Shown: positions 9,773-22,182 of the stretch, one piece after another
Layout: the number at the start of each line of letters is the position of its first letter
Numbering within the stretch: position 1 is the first letter of the stretch
Source: Verrucomicrobia bacterium LW23
Lineage (GTDB): Bacteria; Verrucomicrobiota; Verrucomicrobiia; Methylacidiphilales; UBA1321
Assembly (NCBI GenBank): GCA_003054695.1
Contig: QAZA01000010.1
Location: forward strand, 345,602-409,601
Direction: 5' to 3'
Length of the DNA stretch: 64,000 bases
Program-made: the position numbers and the translations under genes
Notes under the pieces: model-generated
What the model saw: the letters and a program-made list of their open reading frames with translations, nothing else
Told to the model about the DNA's origin: nothing
Database searches by the model: none

Positions 9773-9841
9773 CTCCTTAGGTTAACGCTCGCCGCCGCCA
9801 GTTTCTTACTTGCATTGCGAACGCCGCGCCGCCCCCGCACG

Positions 9842-12800
9842 TCACGCCCCCTTCTCCAGATACGGCTTGAGAAAGCGGCCCGTGTGGGATTCGCCACACG
9901 CGGCGACTGCTTCGGGGCGGCCGGCTACCACCACGCGGCCGCCGCCTCGGCCGCCTTCGGGGCCGAGGTCGATGATGTGGTCCGCGGTTTTGATGACGTC
10001 GAGGTGGTGCTCGATAACCAGCACGGTGTGGCCGGCGTGCACCAGGCGGTGCAGGCTGTCGAGGAGGCGCTGGATGTCGGCCAGGTGCAGGCCGGTTGTG
10101 GGTTCGTCCAGAATGTAGAGGACGGGCTTGCCGCGTTGCAGGCGGCTCAGCTCGCTGGCCAGCTTGATGCGCTGTGCTTCGCCGCCGGAGAGTGTGGTGG
10201 CGGACTGGCCGATGGTGAGGTAGTCGAGGCCGAGCTCGTGCAGCACTTCTATCATTTTGCGGATGCGCGGCTGGTCCTCAAAGTACACAAGTGCTTCTTC
10301 GATAGACATATCCAGCACATCCGCAATGGTTTTGCCTTTTACGGCAACCTCCAGCGTTTCGGAGTTATAGCGCGCTCCCTTGCATGCCGTGCACAGCACC
10401 TCCACATCGGGCATAAAGAAGAGCTGCGTGCTGATGGTTCCTTCGCCCTGGCAGTCCTCGCAGCGGCCACCTTTAACGTTAAAGCTGAAGCGACCGGGCG
10501 TGTAGCCGCGCTCCACGGAGAGCGGCGCTGCGGCAAACAGGTTCCGGATGTTATCGTAGAAGCCGATGTAAGTGGCTGGGTTGGAGCGGCTATTGCGACC
10601 GATCGGCGCCTGGTCGATATTGACGACGCGACTGATGTGCGAGATGCCCTCGATGTCGTCGTGCTCGCCGGCCAGCGTGCGGGTGTCGATGAGCTCCTTC
10701 CAAAGTCGCTTATACAAAATGTCGTTAACAAGCGTGGATTTGCCGGAGCCCGACGCGCCGGTTACCGCCACAAACTGGCCCAGCGGAATCTCCACGTCGA
10801 TGTCCTTGAGGTTGTTCTCCTTAGCACCACGCACCACCAGTCTGGCGCCCGTCATCGCCCGGCGCTTTTGCGGCACGCGGATGCATTTGCGGCCGCTGAG
10901 ATATTGCCCCGTCGGCGAGCCCTCGCATGCCAGAATGTCGTCAAGAGTGCCCTGCACGACAACCTGGCCGCCGTGCACGCCGGGGCCGGGCCCCATCTCC
11001 ACCACGTGGTCGGCGGCGCGGATCGTGTCCTCGTCGTGCTCCACCACAATCACCGTATTGCCCAGGTCGCGCAAGTTGCGCAGCGTCTCGATCATCTTGA
11101 CGTTGTCCTTGGAGTGCAGGCCTATGCTCGGTTCGTCCAGAATATACAGCATGCCCATGAGGCCCGAGCCGATTTGCGTAGAGAGGCGGATGCGCTGCGC
11201 CTCACCGCCCGAAAGCGTGCCGGAGCGCCGGTTAAAGCTGAGGTAATCGAGGCCGATGCCCAGCAGCAGATCGACTCGCCCTTTGATCTCGCCCAGCACC
11301 TGCCGCCCCGCCTCCGCGCCCCGGCCATTCAGCTCCAGCGTCTCCAGAAAAGGGCGCAGCTCGTCAAAGTTCATGTCGCCCAGTTGGTGCACGCTTTTGG
11401 CCCTTGCCCCGGCGCCGCCCACCTTAAACAGCAGGCGCGTGCGGCGAAGGCGGGCGCCCTGGCAGTCGGGACATGTGTGCTCCACGGTCACCTTGTTCAG
11501 CCACTCCTCCATCATGGACTGCGCCTCGCCCTTTTGCCGGTAGCGGCGGTACTGGCGCTCGATGCGACGGGCGATGCCGCCGAATCCCATCTCGCGCCCT
11601 TCGTCGCGGCCCAGCTTGCCTTTGGCGTCGGGCGGCTGGCGCAGGGGGAATTTGGTTTCGATGCCAAAGAGGATGATGTCCTGTTTGGCTTTAGGCAGCT
11701 TCATCCACGGCGTGTCGAGGTCGAACTTGGCGTGGAGTGCAAGACTGTGCATAATGCGCCCGTCCCACGTGTCCGGGTTGTATTTAAACGCCTCCCTGGC
11801 AAAACAACCGTCGCGGATGGAGCGGCGCGGGTCGGGGATGATCAGGTCCGGATGCACTTTTTTGTCGGTGCCCAGCCCGCCGCAGGTGCGGCACGCGCTC
11901 TCCGGCTTGTTGAACATGAAGAAATCCGGCGATATATCGCCATACACCATGTGCTGCGTTTTGCTGCCAAACGTAGCGTAAAAGCGCTTTGCCACATCGT
12001 CTGGCGTACCGGGCGGAAGGTGGATTTTGAGGAGCTGATCGCCAATCAGTAACGTGTTGAGGATACCTGCCTTAAGCTGCTTCTCCATGTCGCGCGAAAC
12101 GATCAGCCGGTCCACAATCACGTCAATCTCCGGCTCCTTACCGCCAACGTCCATGGAGGAGGCCGCGCCGCCGGCGCCCGCGCCATCCTCTTCCACCTCA
12201 ACGGTTTCCGACAGATCCAGCGGCTTGCCGTCCACCAGCACGTGGCGGCAGCCCTTCTTGCGCACCTCCGTGAACAGGAATTCCAGGTCCTCCCCATACA
12301 CGGGGAAGACGGGGGCGCGCAGCTCAATCTGCGTCCCCTTGGGCAGCGCCAGCACGGCCTCGAGAATCTGGCTGGAGCTGCGCACCGGCACCGCCTCGCC
12401 CGTGCGGGGGCAGTGGGCCTCCCCCACCGTGGAGAAAAGCAGGTTAAGGTAGCTGGCCACGTCGGTCATCGTCCCCACCGTGGAGCGCGGGTTGTTGGCC
12501 ACCGTCTTTTGCTCGATGGAGATGACCGGCGAGAGGCCAAACATAAAGTCCACATCCGGCTTGGCCACCTGCGCAATAAAGCGCTTGGCAAAGGTGGAGA
12601 GCGACTCCATATAGCGCCGCTGCCCCTCGGCATAAATCGTATCAAACGCCAGCGACGACTTGCCCGAGCCGGAGAGCCCGGTGACAACGACCAGCTTGTC
12701 GCGGGGGATCTCCAGCGAGACATTTTTGAGGTTATGCACCCGCGCTCCCTGGATGGCGATACTGCTGCGCGCCGTAATGCGTTGGGCCGCAGGTGCTTCG

Positions 12801-12898
12801 GGGGTAGCTGGAAGCTTAGTCGCGGGCGAAGACGCACGAGCTTTGCCCGGCTTTGCCTGGGTGGACGCCGTTTTTCCCTTCGTCGGGGCTGTCTTCAT
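9842..12898 (-). CDS. uvrA: Excinuclease ABC subunit A (UvrA), divergent form
   Basis: 1018 residues. DNA damage recognition ATPase of nucleotide excision repair; works with UvrB and UvrC. Two ABC modules are visible: Walker [11 protein letters not shown] (K80) with [23 protein letters not shown], and a second Walker [14 protein letters not shown] signatures LSGGEAQRI occur twice, with [10 protein letters not shown] and [10 protein letters not shown]. The C-terminal zinc module (CEDCQGEG ... CTACKGAR) is intact. Oddities: the N-terminal zinc module keeps only its second pair (CRTC, 336-339), and the place where the first CxxC should be reads [16 protein letters not shown]; there is a Gly/Ala-rich acidic insert around 231-256; and a basic Ala/Pro/Lys tail occupies 1-40. 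It may be a paralogue rather than the main UvrA. Confidence 0.95.
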   Translation of the reverse strand: MKTAPTKGKTASTQAKPGKARASSPATKLPATPEAPAAQRITARSSIAIQGARVHNLKNVSLEIPRDKLVVVTGLSGSGKSSLAFDTIYAEGQRRYMESLSTFAKRFIAQVAKPDVDFMFGLSPVISIEQKTVANNPRSTVGTMTDVASYLNLLFSTVGEAHCPRTGEAVPVRSSSQILEAVLALPKGTQIELRAPVFPVYGEDLEFLFTEVRKKGCRHVLVDGKPLDLSETVEVEEDGAGAGGAASSMDVGGKEPEIDVIVDRLIVSRDMEKQLKAGILNTLLIGDQLLKIHLPPGTPDDVAKRFYATFGSKTQHMVYGDISPDFFMFNKPESACRTCGGLGTDKKVHPDLIIPDPRRSIRDGCFAREAFKYNPDTWDGRIMHSLALHAKFDLDTPWMKLPKAKQDIILFGIETKFPLRQPPDAKGKLGRDEGREMGFGGIARRIERQYRRYRQKGEAQSMMEEWLNKVTVEHTCPDCQGARLRRTRLLFKVGGAGARAKSVHQLGDMNFDELRPFLETLELNGRGAEAGRQVLGEIKGRVDLLLGIGLDYLSFNRRSGTLSGGEAQRIRLSTQIGSGLMGMLYILDEPSIGLHSKDNVKMIETLRNLRDLGNTVIVVEHDEDTIRAADHVVEMGPGPGVHGGQVVVQGTLDDILACEGSPTGQYLSGRKCIRVPQKRRAMTGARLVVRGAKENNLKDIDVEIPLGQFVAVTGASGSGKSTLVNDILYKRLWKELIDTRTLAGEHDDIEGISHISRVVNIDQAPIGRNSRSNPATYIGFYDNIRNLFAAAPLSVERGYTPGRFSFNVKGGRCEDCQGEGTISTQLFFMPDVEVLCTACKGARYNSETLEVAVKGKTIADVLDMSIEEALVYFEDQPRIRKMIEVLHELGLDYLTIGQSATTLSGGEAQRIKLASELSRLQRGKPVLYILDEPTTGLHLADIQRLLDSLHRLVHAGHTVLVIEHHLDVIKTADHIIDLGPEGGRGGGRVVVAGRPEAVAACGESHTGRFLKPYLEKGA

Positions 12899-12957
12899 AA
12901 ATACTTGATGAATAGATCTTTATGTTACTCAATCCGATAATGTCAGTCTTCTCGCGG

Positions 12958-13908
12958 CTAAAACTCCTCCGGCGGCGCCCCGGGATCGCCCAGCAGCACG
13001 AAGGCCATCTCGTCCACCTGCACGTTACTGCGGCGCGTCATCCGCACGGGCGTGCTGGCTTTGGTGATAAGTCCTTCGTGCGCAAGGTATTCGCACGCCA
13101 GCACCACGCAGCTGATGTTGCGTTGCCGCTCAAACTCGTTGTCAATCTCCGTGGCGGATCGCACCTCGCCGGCCTCGCGCAGGTAATCGATGACGGGACT
13201 GAAGAGCAGCTCGTGGCGCTCGCGCAGGTAGGCGGCCACGTTGTCCAGCGCGGCCTCAATGGATTCCCTTGTCTTGGGCTTCTCCAGCAGATCCAGGTAG
13301 TTGGGGCGGAAGAACTTAGGGTTCAGCTTCAGCGCCTGGGGCAGCACTTCGCGGTCGGCCAGCAGGCCGCGCGAGTAGATTTCGATCTGCGCCAGCGGGG
13401 TGGCGGCCTGCAGCAGCCAGAGTGCAGAATAGTGCAGATCGCCCCGCGTCAGGAACCACTTGCGCGCTTTGTCAAAAGCGGGCAGCACAAAAATGCCGGC
13501 GCGCAGCAGCTGGTCCTGCGTATCGCGAGCACCGATGCGCTGGAGCTGAGGAAAGATCGCCTCCAGGCTGGGATCGTGCGTATAGATGAGCTTGCCTTTG
13601 GCTACCAGCGAGTGCACGAACGAGTTGCGACGGGATCCGTCCGCCATCTTGCGGAACTCAGCGCGCGTACAAAGCGTGGCGTGGATATTCACGTCCTCCT
13701 CCACAAGCGCAAGTCCTTCGTGCCGAGTGATTTTCTCATCGTCCACCGTCACGACAATCAGGTCGATGTCCGACCGCGCCCACACTTTGTCGTGCGACAG
13801 GCTGCCGCACAGGACCACGGCCAGGATGGTCTTGTCCGCCCGCAACCGCGCGACCAGACGATCCAGCGCGCGCCGAAAGCGTTCCTCAATGTCCGGGGCG
13901 GAAAGCAT
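12958..13908 (-). CDS. Nucleotidyltransferase-fold protein
   Basis: 316 residues from the ATG at 13908. The frame stays open far upstream, but that region overlaps the gene on the other strand and has no conserved content. The N-terminus shows the minimal nucleotidyltransferase signature, VVLCGSLSHDKVWARSDIDLIVV: GS at 35-36 and the metal-binding D47/D49. The middle is helical; the C-terminal 90 residues (EVRSATEIDNEFERQRNIS...) could be a winged helix. Such proteins add nucleotides to antibiotics, proteins or RNA (MNT/kanamycin-type families), and the partner here is unknown. It lies 59 bases downstream from the uvrA start, on the same strand, so uvrA could be transcribed from its promoter. 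Confidence 0.8.
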   Translation of the reverse strand: MLSAPDIEERFRRALDRLVARLRADKTILAVVLCGSLSHDKVWARSDIDLIVVTVDDEKITRHEGLALVEEDVNIHATLCTRAEFRKMADGSRRNSFVHSLVAKGKLIYTHDPSLEAIFPQLQRIGARDTQDQLLRAGIFVLPAFDKARKWFLTRGDLHYSALWLLQAATPLAQIEIYSRGLLADREVLPQALKLNPKFFRPNYLDLLEKPKTRESIEAALDNVAAYLRERHELLFSPVIDYLREAGEVRSATEIDNEFERQRNISCVVLACEYLAHEGLITKASTPVRMTRRSNVQVDEMAFVLLGDPGAPPEEF

Positions 13909-14073
13909 ATGGACGGCAGTATTTGGAAATTGGGCCAAAATGACCAGAAAAGACTTTACAGATCCTAACAAAACCGGATTGGCAAAGCCAGAATGCGACA
14001 AAGTGCAGATAAGTTGAAACTTACGCGCCTTCTGTCTTGAAAGTCCCGCGCCGAAGTCTACGCTGTCAGGAGC

Positions 14074-14634
14074 ATGGGTTCCATATTCGAAAAAGACCCC
14101 ACAGCAAAGCCCGTCCACGGCGCCTTTGCCCGAGAGCGCATCGTTACGGAGGTCGACCATATCGCCCGGGAGCGGGCGCTGCGGATGCCCACCTGGATGC
14201 GCTATCTGCGATTTGCCGGCGGCATTTTGCTGCTGGTGGGGCTGGCGCTTTACTTTCTGGATCCTTTTGTGTTTTCCGCGCGCAAGGCGCAGGCGATTCG
14301 CGCCTATCTGTATCAGCGCCAGCACGGCGATCAGAAGATTGCGGCGGCCATTCTGGTCTCGGATTACTTTGATGACCTGGAGCGTAGCAACCTGCAGCTT
14401 CGCACGGGTAATTTTGCCGCGTTTTTTGCCACTCCGGAGGAATCCAAACGGGTGGCGCAGCAGACACTTCGGTATATTGATACTCTCAAAGGCATCCACA
14501 CCGGCAATCTGGAGAAGGTCGACGGCTTGAATCGCCTTCGCTACTATTTGTTCGAGTGGCCGGGAATATTGCCGAGCATGCCTGTCTCCTGGAGTACCAT
14601 GACGCCTTACGTGGATTATCAGTATGTTCCCTAA
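14074..14634 (+). CDS. Hypothetical single-pass membrane protein
   Basis: 186 residues, family not recognised. A cytoplasmic N-terminus of about 45 residues is followed by one membrane helix (LRFAGGILLLVGLALYFL, about 45-62). The extracytoplasmic part is helical and charged (RKAQAIRAYLYQRQHGDQKIAAAILVSDYFDDLER) and ends in an aromatic-rich tail (TMTPYVDYQYVP). It is divergent from the nucleotidyltransferase gene and about 180 bases upstream of the DUF4159 gene on the same strand, so the two membrane-anchored proteins may be co-expressed. No catalytic motif is visible. Confidence 0.65.
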   Translation: MGSIFEKDPTAKPVHGAFARERIVTEVDHIARERALRMPTWMRYLRFAGGILLLVGLALYFLDPFVFSARKAQAIRAYLYQRQHGDQKIAAAILVSDYFDDLERSNLQLRTGNFAAFFATPEESKRVAQQTLRYIDTLKGIHTGNLEKVDGLNRLRYYLFEWPGILPSMPVSWSTMTPYVDYQYVP

Positions 14635-14814
14635 AGCGCACTGGTTGCAACACCGCATCCGGCTATGTGATAGCGTAGCGCTTGATTTTTTCGACATCCA
14701 AGCTGTTTTGACCTGTACAAGAGATCGCACTTTTGTTAGTCTGTTTTCCGCCGCCATTGCATCCATTGCACTGGATATCTCGTCAACGCACTAACCCTTG
14801 CGGAGGAAGCAGTT

Positions 14815-16161
14815 ATGCACGCGCCACGCCCCCAGCCGATTACCGAAGCCGTCGCCAAAAGTAAGTATTTTGCGGTGGCAGCCATGCTGCACCTGGTCCT
14901 GTTTGCGATGATTGGATCGATGGTGATTGTCCAGTCGGTGCTTGTGGCGCCGGAGATCCCAGACAATCCGTACCGCCCCGGACAGCTGGACGGGACGCCC
15001 CCGGTCATCCCCCCGGATCCCCAGCCGCCTGTCAATACCGCCACCCCGACTGATGCGATAGGCGCAACCCCTTCCCTTCCGTCCGGCCCCACCGGCGAGC
15101 CTGGCCGTGGTGATCTGGTTGGCGTCACAGGCCCCGGCGACCATGTGCTGGAGACGACCGTTAATTTTGGCACCTACCGCCCCGCCGGTAGCGTCACCGG
15201 CACTGCCACCGGCCCCGGCAGCGGCCCGGGCGACCAGCAGGGCATGGGCGTAAAGGTATCCACAAACCTGAAGACAGGCGTGCATGATTTGAAGGAGGTG
15301 GCGAAGACGCGGATGATCTGGTCGCCCGAGGGTTCGAAGTCCGGCCCGCAGGGCACCGGCGTCAACACGCGTGCCAAATTTGTAGTGCATGTGGCCAAGT
15401 ATGCAGCGGAGACCAGAGGCGACTGGCACTCCACCTTTGAGATGAACCCGGACGGCACCATCCGCCGCGGCAGCATCCCCAACCTGCTGCGTCAGGCCAA
15501 GGAGTGGAGCCGTGGCCGCCTGCAATCCGAAACAGTGCTGCAGCCGCTGGATCTGGCAAGCGGCGAGCTGCTGGAGAAGCGCCCTCCATTCGTCTTCTTT
15601 CACGGCCACGCGGATTTCAAGCTGACCGAAGCCGAGGTGGAGAACCTTCGCACCTACCTGCTGATGGGCGGCGCCGTGTGGGCCGACGCCTGCCTGGCCG
15701 GCCGCGGCAGCCGCTTTGACGTCGCGTTCCGCCGCGAGATCAAGCGGGTGGTGCCCGACGCGGACAAGAATCTGGCGCCCGCCCCGTTGTCGCACGAGAT
15801 TTATGGCGGCCCGCGCGCGTTCTTTCAGCTGGGCAACGTGCCGGTAGGGATGAACTACTACCAGGAGCCGATTGAAGTGCTTGAGATCAATGGCCTTACG
15901 GCGGTTATCTACACCAGCAACGATTACTCCGACATGATGCGCATCCCCCTGCTGCCCGGCACCGAAAAGCCAGACACCCGCCGAGGCGCCGACCGCATCG
16001 CGCTGATGCCCTTCGGCATGTGGCACAACCGCGGCACCCTCTACCGCAATTTCGAGGCACCTACGGCGGTCAAAGCCTACCAGCTCGGCATCAACATTAC
16101 TGTCCACCTGCTTACGCGGTTCGATCGCCTGCTGGAGACGTATATTCCAGACGGGAAGTAG
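14815..16161 (+). CDS. Membrane-anchored DUF4159 protein
   Basis: 448 residues, preceded by a good ribosome site (GGAGG about 11 bases before the ATG). A membrane helix (YFAVAAMLHLVLFAMIGSMVIV, about 18-40) anchors a long Pro/Gly-rich linker (45-165) of the kind seen in TonB-like or span-the-periplasm proteins. The C-terminal domain matches DUF4159: FVFFHGHADFKLTEAEVENLRTYLLMGG, then DACLAGRGSRFDVAFRREIKRV. DUF4159 has a glutamine-amidotransferase-like/ThuA-like fold and is typically encoded beside MoxR-type ATPase, DUF58 and BatA membrane gene sets; none of those is seen here. Exact role unknown. Confidence 0.85.
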   Translation: MHAPRPQPITEAVAKSKYFAVAAMLHLVLFAMIGSMVIVQSVLVAPEIPDNPYRPGQLDGTPPVIPPDPQPPVNTATPTDAIGATPSLPSGPTGEPGRGDLVGVTGPGDHVLETTVNFGTYRPAGSVTGTATGPGSGPGDQQGMGVKVSTNLKTGVHDLKEVAKTRMIWSPEGSKSGPQGTGVNTRAKFVVHVAKYAAETRGDWHSTFEMNPDGTIRRGSIPNLLRQAKEWSRGRLQSETVLQPLDLASGELLEKRPPFVFFHGHADFKLTEAEVENLRTYLLMGGAVWADACLAGRGSRFDVAFRREIKRVVPDADKNLAPAPLSHEIYGGPRAFFQLGNVPVGMNYYQEPIEVLEINGLTAVIYTSNDYSDMMRIPLLPGTEKPDTRRGADRIALMPFGMWHNRGTLYRNFEAPTAVKAYQLGINITVHLLTRFDRLLETYIPDGK

Positions 16162-16195
16162 GCGCAGGAGCGGCTTCCCCTCTTCATTTTGGTGG

Positions 16196-16239
16196 CTTGG
16201 TGGCAAAATTCCCTTCCCAAAGGGAAATCAACCACCAAG
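16196..16239. terminator. Hairpin between convergent DUF4159 gene and leuS
   Basis: The arms CTTGGTGG (16196-16203) and CCACCAAG (16232-16239) pair perfectly, with an inner stem TTCCC/GGGAA. It sits between two convergent genes and probably ends transcription in both directions, although no long T-run follows. Confidence 0.55.
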
Positions 16240-16289
16240 ATACGACGGCACCAGGTTTCAGATGCCCCGCGGGCGGGAGGGCGGGAGCT

Positions 16290-18962
<2,673 letters not shown>

Positions 18963-19014
18963 GTGACTTTGAAGTTTAAACGAAAGGGTTGATTCTACCG
19001 CAACCCCGCACGAT

Positions 19015-19641
19015 ATGGAAAGAAAATCGCTCTGCATCGCCACCCGCAACGCCAACAAGGTGGAGGAGATGACGCCGTTCCTGTCCCAGTTCTGGGACGT
19101 CAAATCCGCCCTGGACTACCCGGAAATCCCCGACGTGGAAGAGACAGGCACCACCTTTCAGGCCAACGCCGATCTCAAGGCGATCGCCATCAGCGCCGCC
19201 CTGCCCGTCGTCGTCCTGAGCGACGACAGCGGGCTGGAAGTGGACGTGCTGGAAGGCGCGCCCGGCGTCTACTCCGCCCGGTACGCCGGCCCGGAGAAAG
19301 ACGACGCGGCCAACAATGCCAGGCTGCTGGAGGAGCTGGCGGCACTCGGCGCCATGACCCGCGGCCAACGCCGCGCCCGATTCCGCTGCGTTCTCAGCCT
19401 CGCCAAAGGCGGCAAGGTCATCCAAAATTTTGAGGGCGTGTGCCAGGGCATTATCGTCAAGGAACCCCGCGGCACCGCCGGATTCGGCTACGATCCGCTC
19501 TTCCTGCCCGACGGCTTTGACAGCACCCTGGCCGAGATGGGCATGGACCGCAAAAACCGCATCAGCCACCGCTGGCGCGCGCTCCAGGCCTTCTACATCT
19601 GGTGCAAATACCGCGGCAGCAAGCTGTTGAGCGAGGCGTGA
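19015..19641 (+). CDS. rdgB: XTP/dITP pyrophosphatase (Ham1/RdgB family)
   Basis: 208 residues. Hydrolyses non-canonical purine triphosphates (XTP, dITP, ITP) to monophosphates so they are not built into DNA or RNA; cytoplasmic dimer. Diagnostic motifs: IATRNANKVEEM (8-19, SxN-K triphosphate loop), SDDSGLEVDVL (about 70-80, catalytic Asp), GVYSARYAG, GTAGFGYDPLFLPDG and the C-terminal SHRWRAL. Length is normal for the family (about 200). It shares a 52-base divergent intergenic region with leuS. A poly-G run (GGGGGGGG) just past the stop is followed by the accessory RloAB pair on the opposite strand. Confidence 0.95.
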   Translation: MERKSLCIATRNANKVEEMTPFLSQFWDVKSALDYPEIPDVEETGTTFQANADLKAIAISAALPVVVLSDDSGLEVDVLEGAPGVYSARYAGPEKDDAANNARLLEELAALGAMTRGQRRARFRCVLSLAKGGKVIQNFEGVCQGIIVKEPRGTAGFGYDPLFLPDGFDSTLAEMGMDRKNRISHRWRALQAFYIWCKYRGSKLLSEA

Positions 19642-19741
19642 GCGGGGGGGGGCCTGGGGGCTTAACTAGCTGAACCTGCGGCGCTAACCGCTACAGGATA
19701 TCACGATCCCTTGTCAACGCTTTCAAACGTTTAGGCAGGGA

Positions 19742-20410
19742 TCATGGCATTTCCTTTGGATACGAGTTGCATAGTTTTTCAGTCAAAAACTCAGCGAAGC
19801 ATCCGGCTCCGGGCAACGAGGTGAGAATTGCCCCTTTGGGGCAAGAGGATTTGTTCCGCCTAAGGTTATTGAGGGAAGTCCAGCTTACAAAGTCCGAGGG
19901 GATTTCGCCCTTTCGGTAATCGGGGACAATTCGCCGAAACTCTTGCAAGTACTCTTCTGAGTGAAAGGGCCATGCGAAGTGAGATTGTCGGCCAGAGCGC
20001 GACTGCTGGCCAAATGCAATCCATCGCTGAAACGAAGCATCGTCCAAATGCAAAGCGTAAAAATCTTCGAAATTGTGAAAGGAAAAGTGAAAATGCGGAA
20101 TGCCTGAAGCCCCTTTGCTTTTGTATGCAGTCGCGTTGTTCTTATCATTGCGTAAATACAAGTCAAAATCAGCCCAGATCCTTATAAAGCCTGCCTTGTT
20201 CCTCTCAGTTTTACAAGTTGCCTTGTACTGTTGCTTCAAGGTGCCAAAGCGGCCACCTTTAGCCACTGCATTGTAGGGACCTATCAGTTGCAAAGCCGGA
20301 AGGTACGCACCTTGATCAACTGCCTGGTCATCGAGGAAACCCTTTAATCTCTGTAAGTAGGTCCATTCAGACTTACCCTCGCAGACGATAACATAGCGAG
20401 ACATGGACAT
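19742..20410 (-). CDS. RloB-like protein (TOPRIM-type nuclease partner)
   Basis: 222 residues. The start MSMSRYVIVCEGKSEWTYLQRL carries the TOPRIM-like glutamate (E11-G12) and IRIWADFDLYLRND carries the second acidic cluster (D81, D83), the two motifs seen in RloB proteins. RloB is typically encoded next to an AAA ATPase (RloA) in restriction-modification or defence loci, and the TOPRIM fold suggests a nuclease. Here it follows the ATPase gene by 8 bases on the same strand, so they form one operon. Base composition is clearly more AT-rich than the neighbours, which fits horizontal transfer. Nuclease activity is inferred from the fold, not shown. Confidence 0.8.
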   Translation of the reverse strand: MSMSRYVIVCEGKSEWTYLQRLKGFLDDQAVDQGAYLPALQLIGPYNAVAKGGRFGTLKQQYKATCKTERNKAGFIRIWADFDLYLRNDKNNATAYKSKGASGIPHFHFSFHNFEDFYALHLDDASFQRWIAFGQQSRSGRQSHFAWPFHSEEYLQEFRRIVPDYRKGEIPSDFVSWTSLNNLRRNKSSCPKGAILTSLPGAGCFAEFLTEKLCNSYPKEMP

Positions 20411-20418
20411 ATTCAGAG

Positions 20419-21708
20419 TTAGAGTGCAGGGTGCGGGATGCCCGAATAGTAGCCCCTAAGATATTGCTTGCGGAAGTTCGTGACATTCCGAATATCGATA
20501 TTGTCCTCATCTTCCCTGAAGTCAACAAGCCTCTTCACCATAGTACCATTCATCAGCGTCTTGCGAACCAGAGCAATTTCGGATACTCTAAGTATCGAGT
20601 CGTCAAGAATATCGGTATTGTGCGTAGAGAAAATTAGTTGCGCGCCGTTTATGTTATGTTCACGCGACTTGAAGTAACGGACGATTTCCCGTAGCAACAA
20701 GGGATGAAGAGAGCACTCGATTTCATCAACAGCCAGGATGCCCCCTGTCCGGAGTGCGCATAAGACAAGTCCTACGAGGCCTGCCAACCGCTTCGTACCA
20801 TTGGACGAATGCTTGTGGAAATCAAGGTACGTCATCCCACCCGCAACATTTAAATGGGAAGTGCGAATATTGGGCGATTGACTAAATCCTGATTCGAAGT
20901 TGTTCGGGTTTAGAAGCTTTAGATCCAAGTCATCAAGAAGAGCGTCCTTATCGTCCATTTCAATCGCGGCAATGTCTACATCCAGACGGCGTACAAATTC
21001 CGTGATAAGCCGAAGCGCGTCTTTTTCGGTCGTTCTCGACACTAAGGCAAGAGAAGAGACTCCTGTCGCGAGCGGAAAAGGTGCTTCAGGAATCCACGTC
21101 ACAATTCCACCGCAAATGAAGAAAAAGGCGACGCTGAGATCCCTGTTTAGACCAGCATACTGTGTCCCGATTCGATTAAGGAAAGGTTTGGTTTGCCTAC
21201 CCCTGCCGTCCGAACATTCAACCTTTAGGATTTCTCTAAGTTTACGGTCTGAGTATTGATCCGAACTGATGCGCTTTGCGAATGTCGATTTAGGGTATTG
21301 GATTGCAAAGAGTTCTTCCCCACCCTTTACAAGCTTTTCCTCCTCTATTTCAACACCATTGAAGGTAATTTCATACCTGTACAGGTCTCCCCTTACAAAC
21401 TCTGCGGCAAAAGTGGAGTTCTGAAATTTTGGGTGGAGCAGGTTCGGCTCGTAGGCGCTGGAGATCTCCCTTCCAAGTCCTACAAAATGCATAAAGGAGC
21501 TAAGAGCTTTGAGAATATTACTTTTGCCCGAAGCGTTGGCACCGAAGTAGGCCATGCAGGGTACAAGGCGGCGCTCTTTACCTGCTTGGTGGAAGGGCAA
21601 GAGTTCGAATGTCCTGTAGCCATTTGGGGCTTTGCCTTCGCCATAGGAAAAATCCAGTTCTAACTCCAGGATCGATCTGAAATTCTTGATGTAAAACGCC
21701 GATAGCAT
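20419..21708 (-). CDS. RloA-like AAA ATPase (AAA15/21 family)
   Basis: 429 residues. The N-terminus LSAFYIKNFRSILELELDF is typical of SMC/RecF-like ATPases; Walker A is GANASGKSN (56-64); a signature-like stretch (SNGTKRLAGLVGL) precedes Walker B (GGILAVDEIECSLHPLLL); the H-loop is FSTHNTDIL. This is the AAA15/AAA21 class found in defence proteins such as RloA, AriA of PARIS, PtuA and OLD-family nucleases. Paired with the RloB-like gene directly downstream, it most likely forms an ATPase-nuclease defence module; the trigger is unknown. Low GC compared with surrounding genes. No integrase or restriction-modification gene is adjacent. Confidence 0.85.
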   Translation of the reverse strand: MLSAFYIKNFRSILELELDFSYGEGKAPNGYRTFELLPFHQAGKERRLVPCMAYFGANASGKSNILKALSSFMHFVGLGREISSAYEPNLLHPKFQNSTFAAEFVRGDLYRYEITFNGVEIEEEKLVKGGEELFAIQYPKSTFAKRISSDQYSDRKLREILKVECSDGRGRQTKPFLNRIGTQYAGLNRDLSVAFFFICGGIVTWIPEAPFPLATGVSSLALVSRTTEKDALRLITEFVRRLDVDIAAIEMDDKDALLDDLDLKLLNPNNFESGFSQSPNIRTSHLNVAGGMTYLDFHKHSSNGTKRLAGLVGLVLCALRTGGILAVDEIECSLHPLLLREIVRYFKSREHNINGAQLIFSTHNTDILDDSILRVSEIALVRKTLMNGTMVKRLVDFREDEDNIDIRNVTNFRKQYLRGYYSGIPHPAL

Positions 21709-22182
21709 GATTTAATCACCTTTTTGCACAGAGTATTTACCTTGTCGACCATCATCACGCTAATATGCGCATTTTCTTTGTCTATTGCAGGCAAATTCCT
21801 CCCCGCCAACTTTTCCTTGCATCCCCGCAGCCATGCGCTAGCATTTCCCTTCGCCCGATATTTTCCCTCGGATTGCAGTGGACCGGCCGGTGATTTGTGG
21901 ATGGCTGGTTGGTGGACGCGTAACTTATGTGGCAGCAGCAGCTTACCGCGCTGAATCTTGCGGTGGTGCTGGCAGCTTGCGGCAGCGCGCGCGGACTGGC
22001 TTTGGCGTGGGAATTTGTTCGTTGGACCTGGGCATGATGCCGATATGGCAACATGTTGTCGGGTCATCGCTGCGACTTCTCCCCTCCAATCCCCTTCCCT
22101 CTCCCCAGCTCCCTGCGCGCGGCAATGTCCGTTGATCGCAGGAGAGCGTTTTTCCATTCCCCTTCCCTTTCCCCTCATCGCC
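21709..22182. other. Intergenic region between RloA-like gene and rimO
   Basis: About 470 bases with mixed composition. It may carry promoters for the divergent pair. The only open frame of note is a 36-codon one at 21927-22037 (starts MWQQQLTALNLAVVLAACG), which looks like a tiny membrane peptide but has no ribosome site or comparative support. Confidence 0.35.

Noticed and set aside
9761-12052. 763-codon open frame on the plus strand
   Set aside because: It is the antisense shadow of uvrA; no conserved content, and the minus-strand protein has all UvrA motifs.
13909-14766. 286-codon upstream extension of the nucleotidyltransferase frame
   Set aside because: No conserved residues and it covers the plus-strand gene at 14074-14634.
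21927-22037. 36-codon frame with a hydrophobic start
   Set aside because: Too short to judge; no ribosome site or homologue that I recognise.
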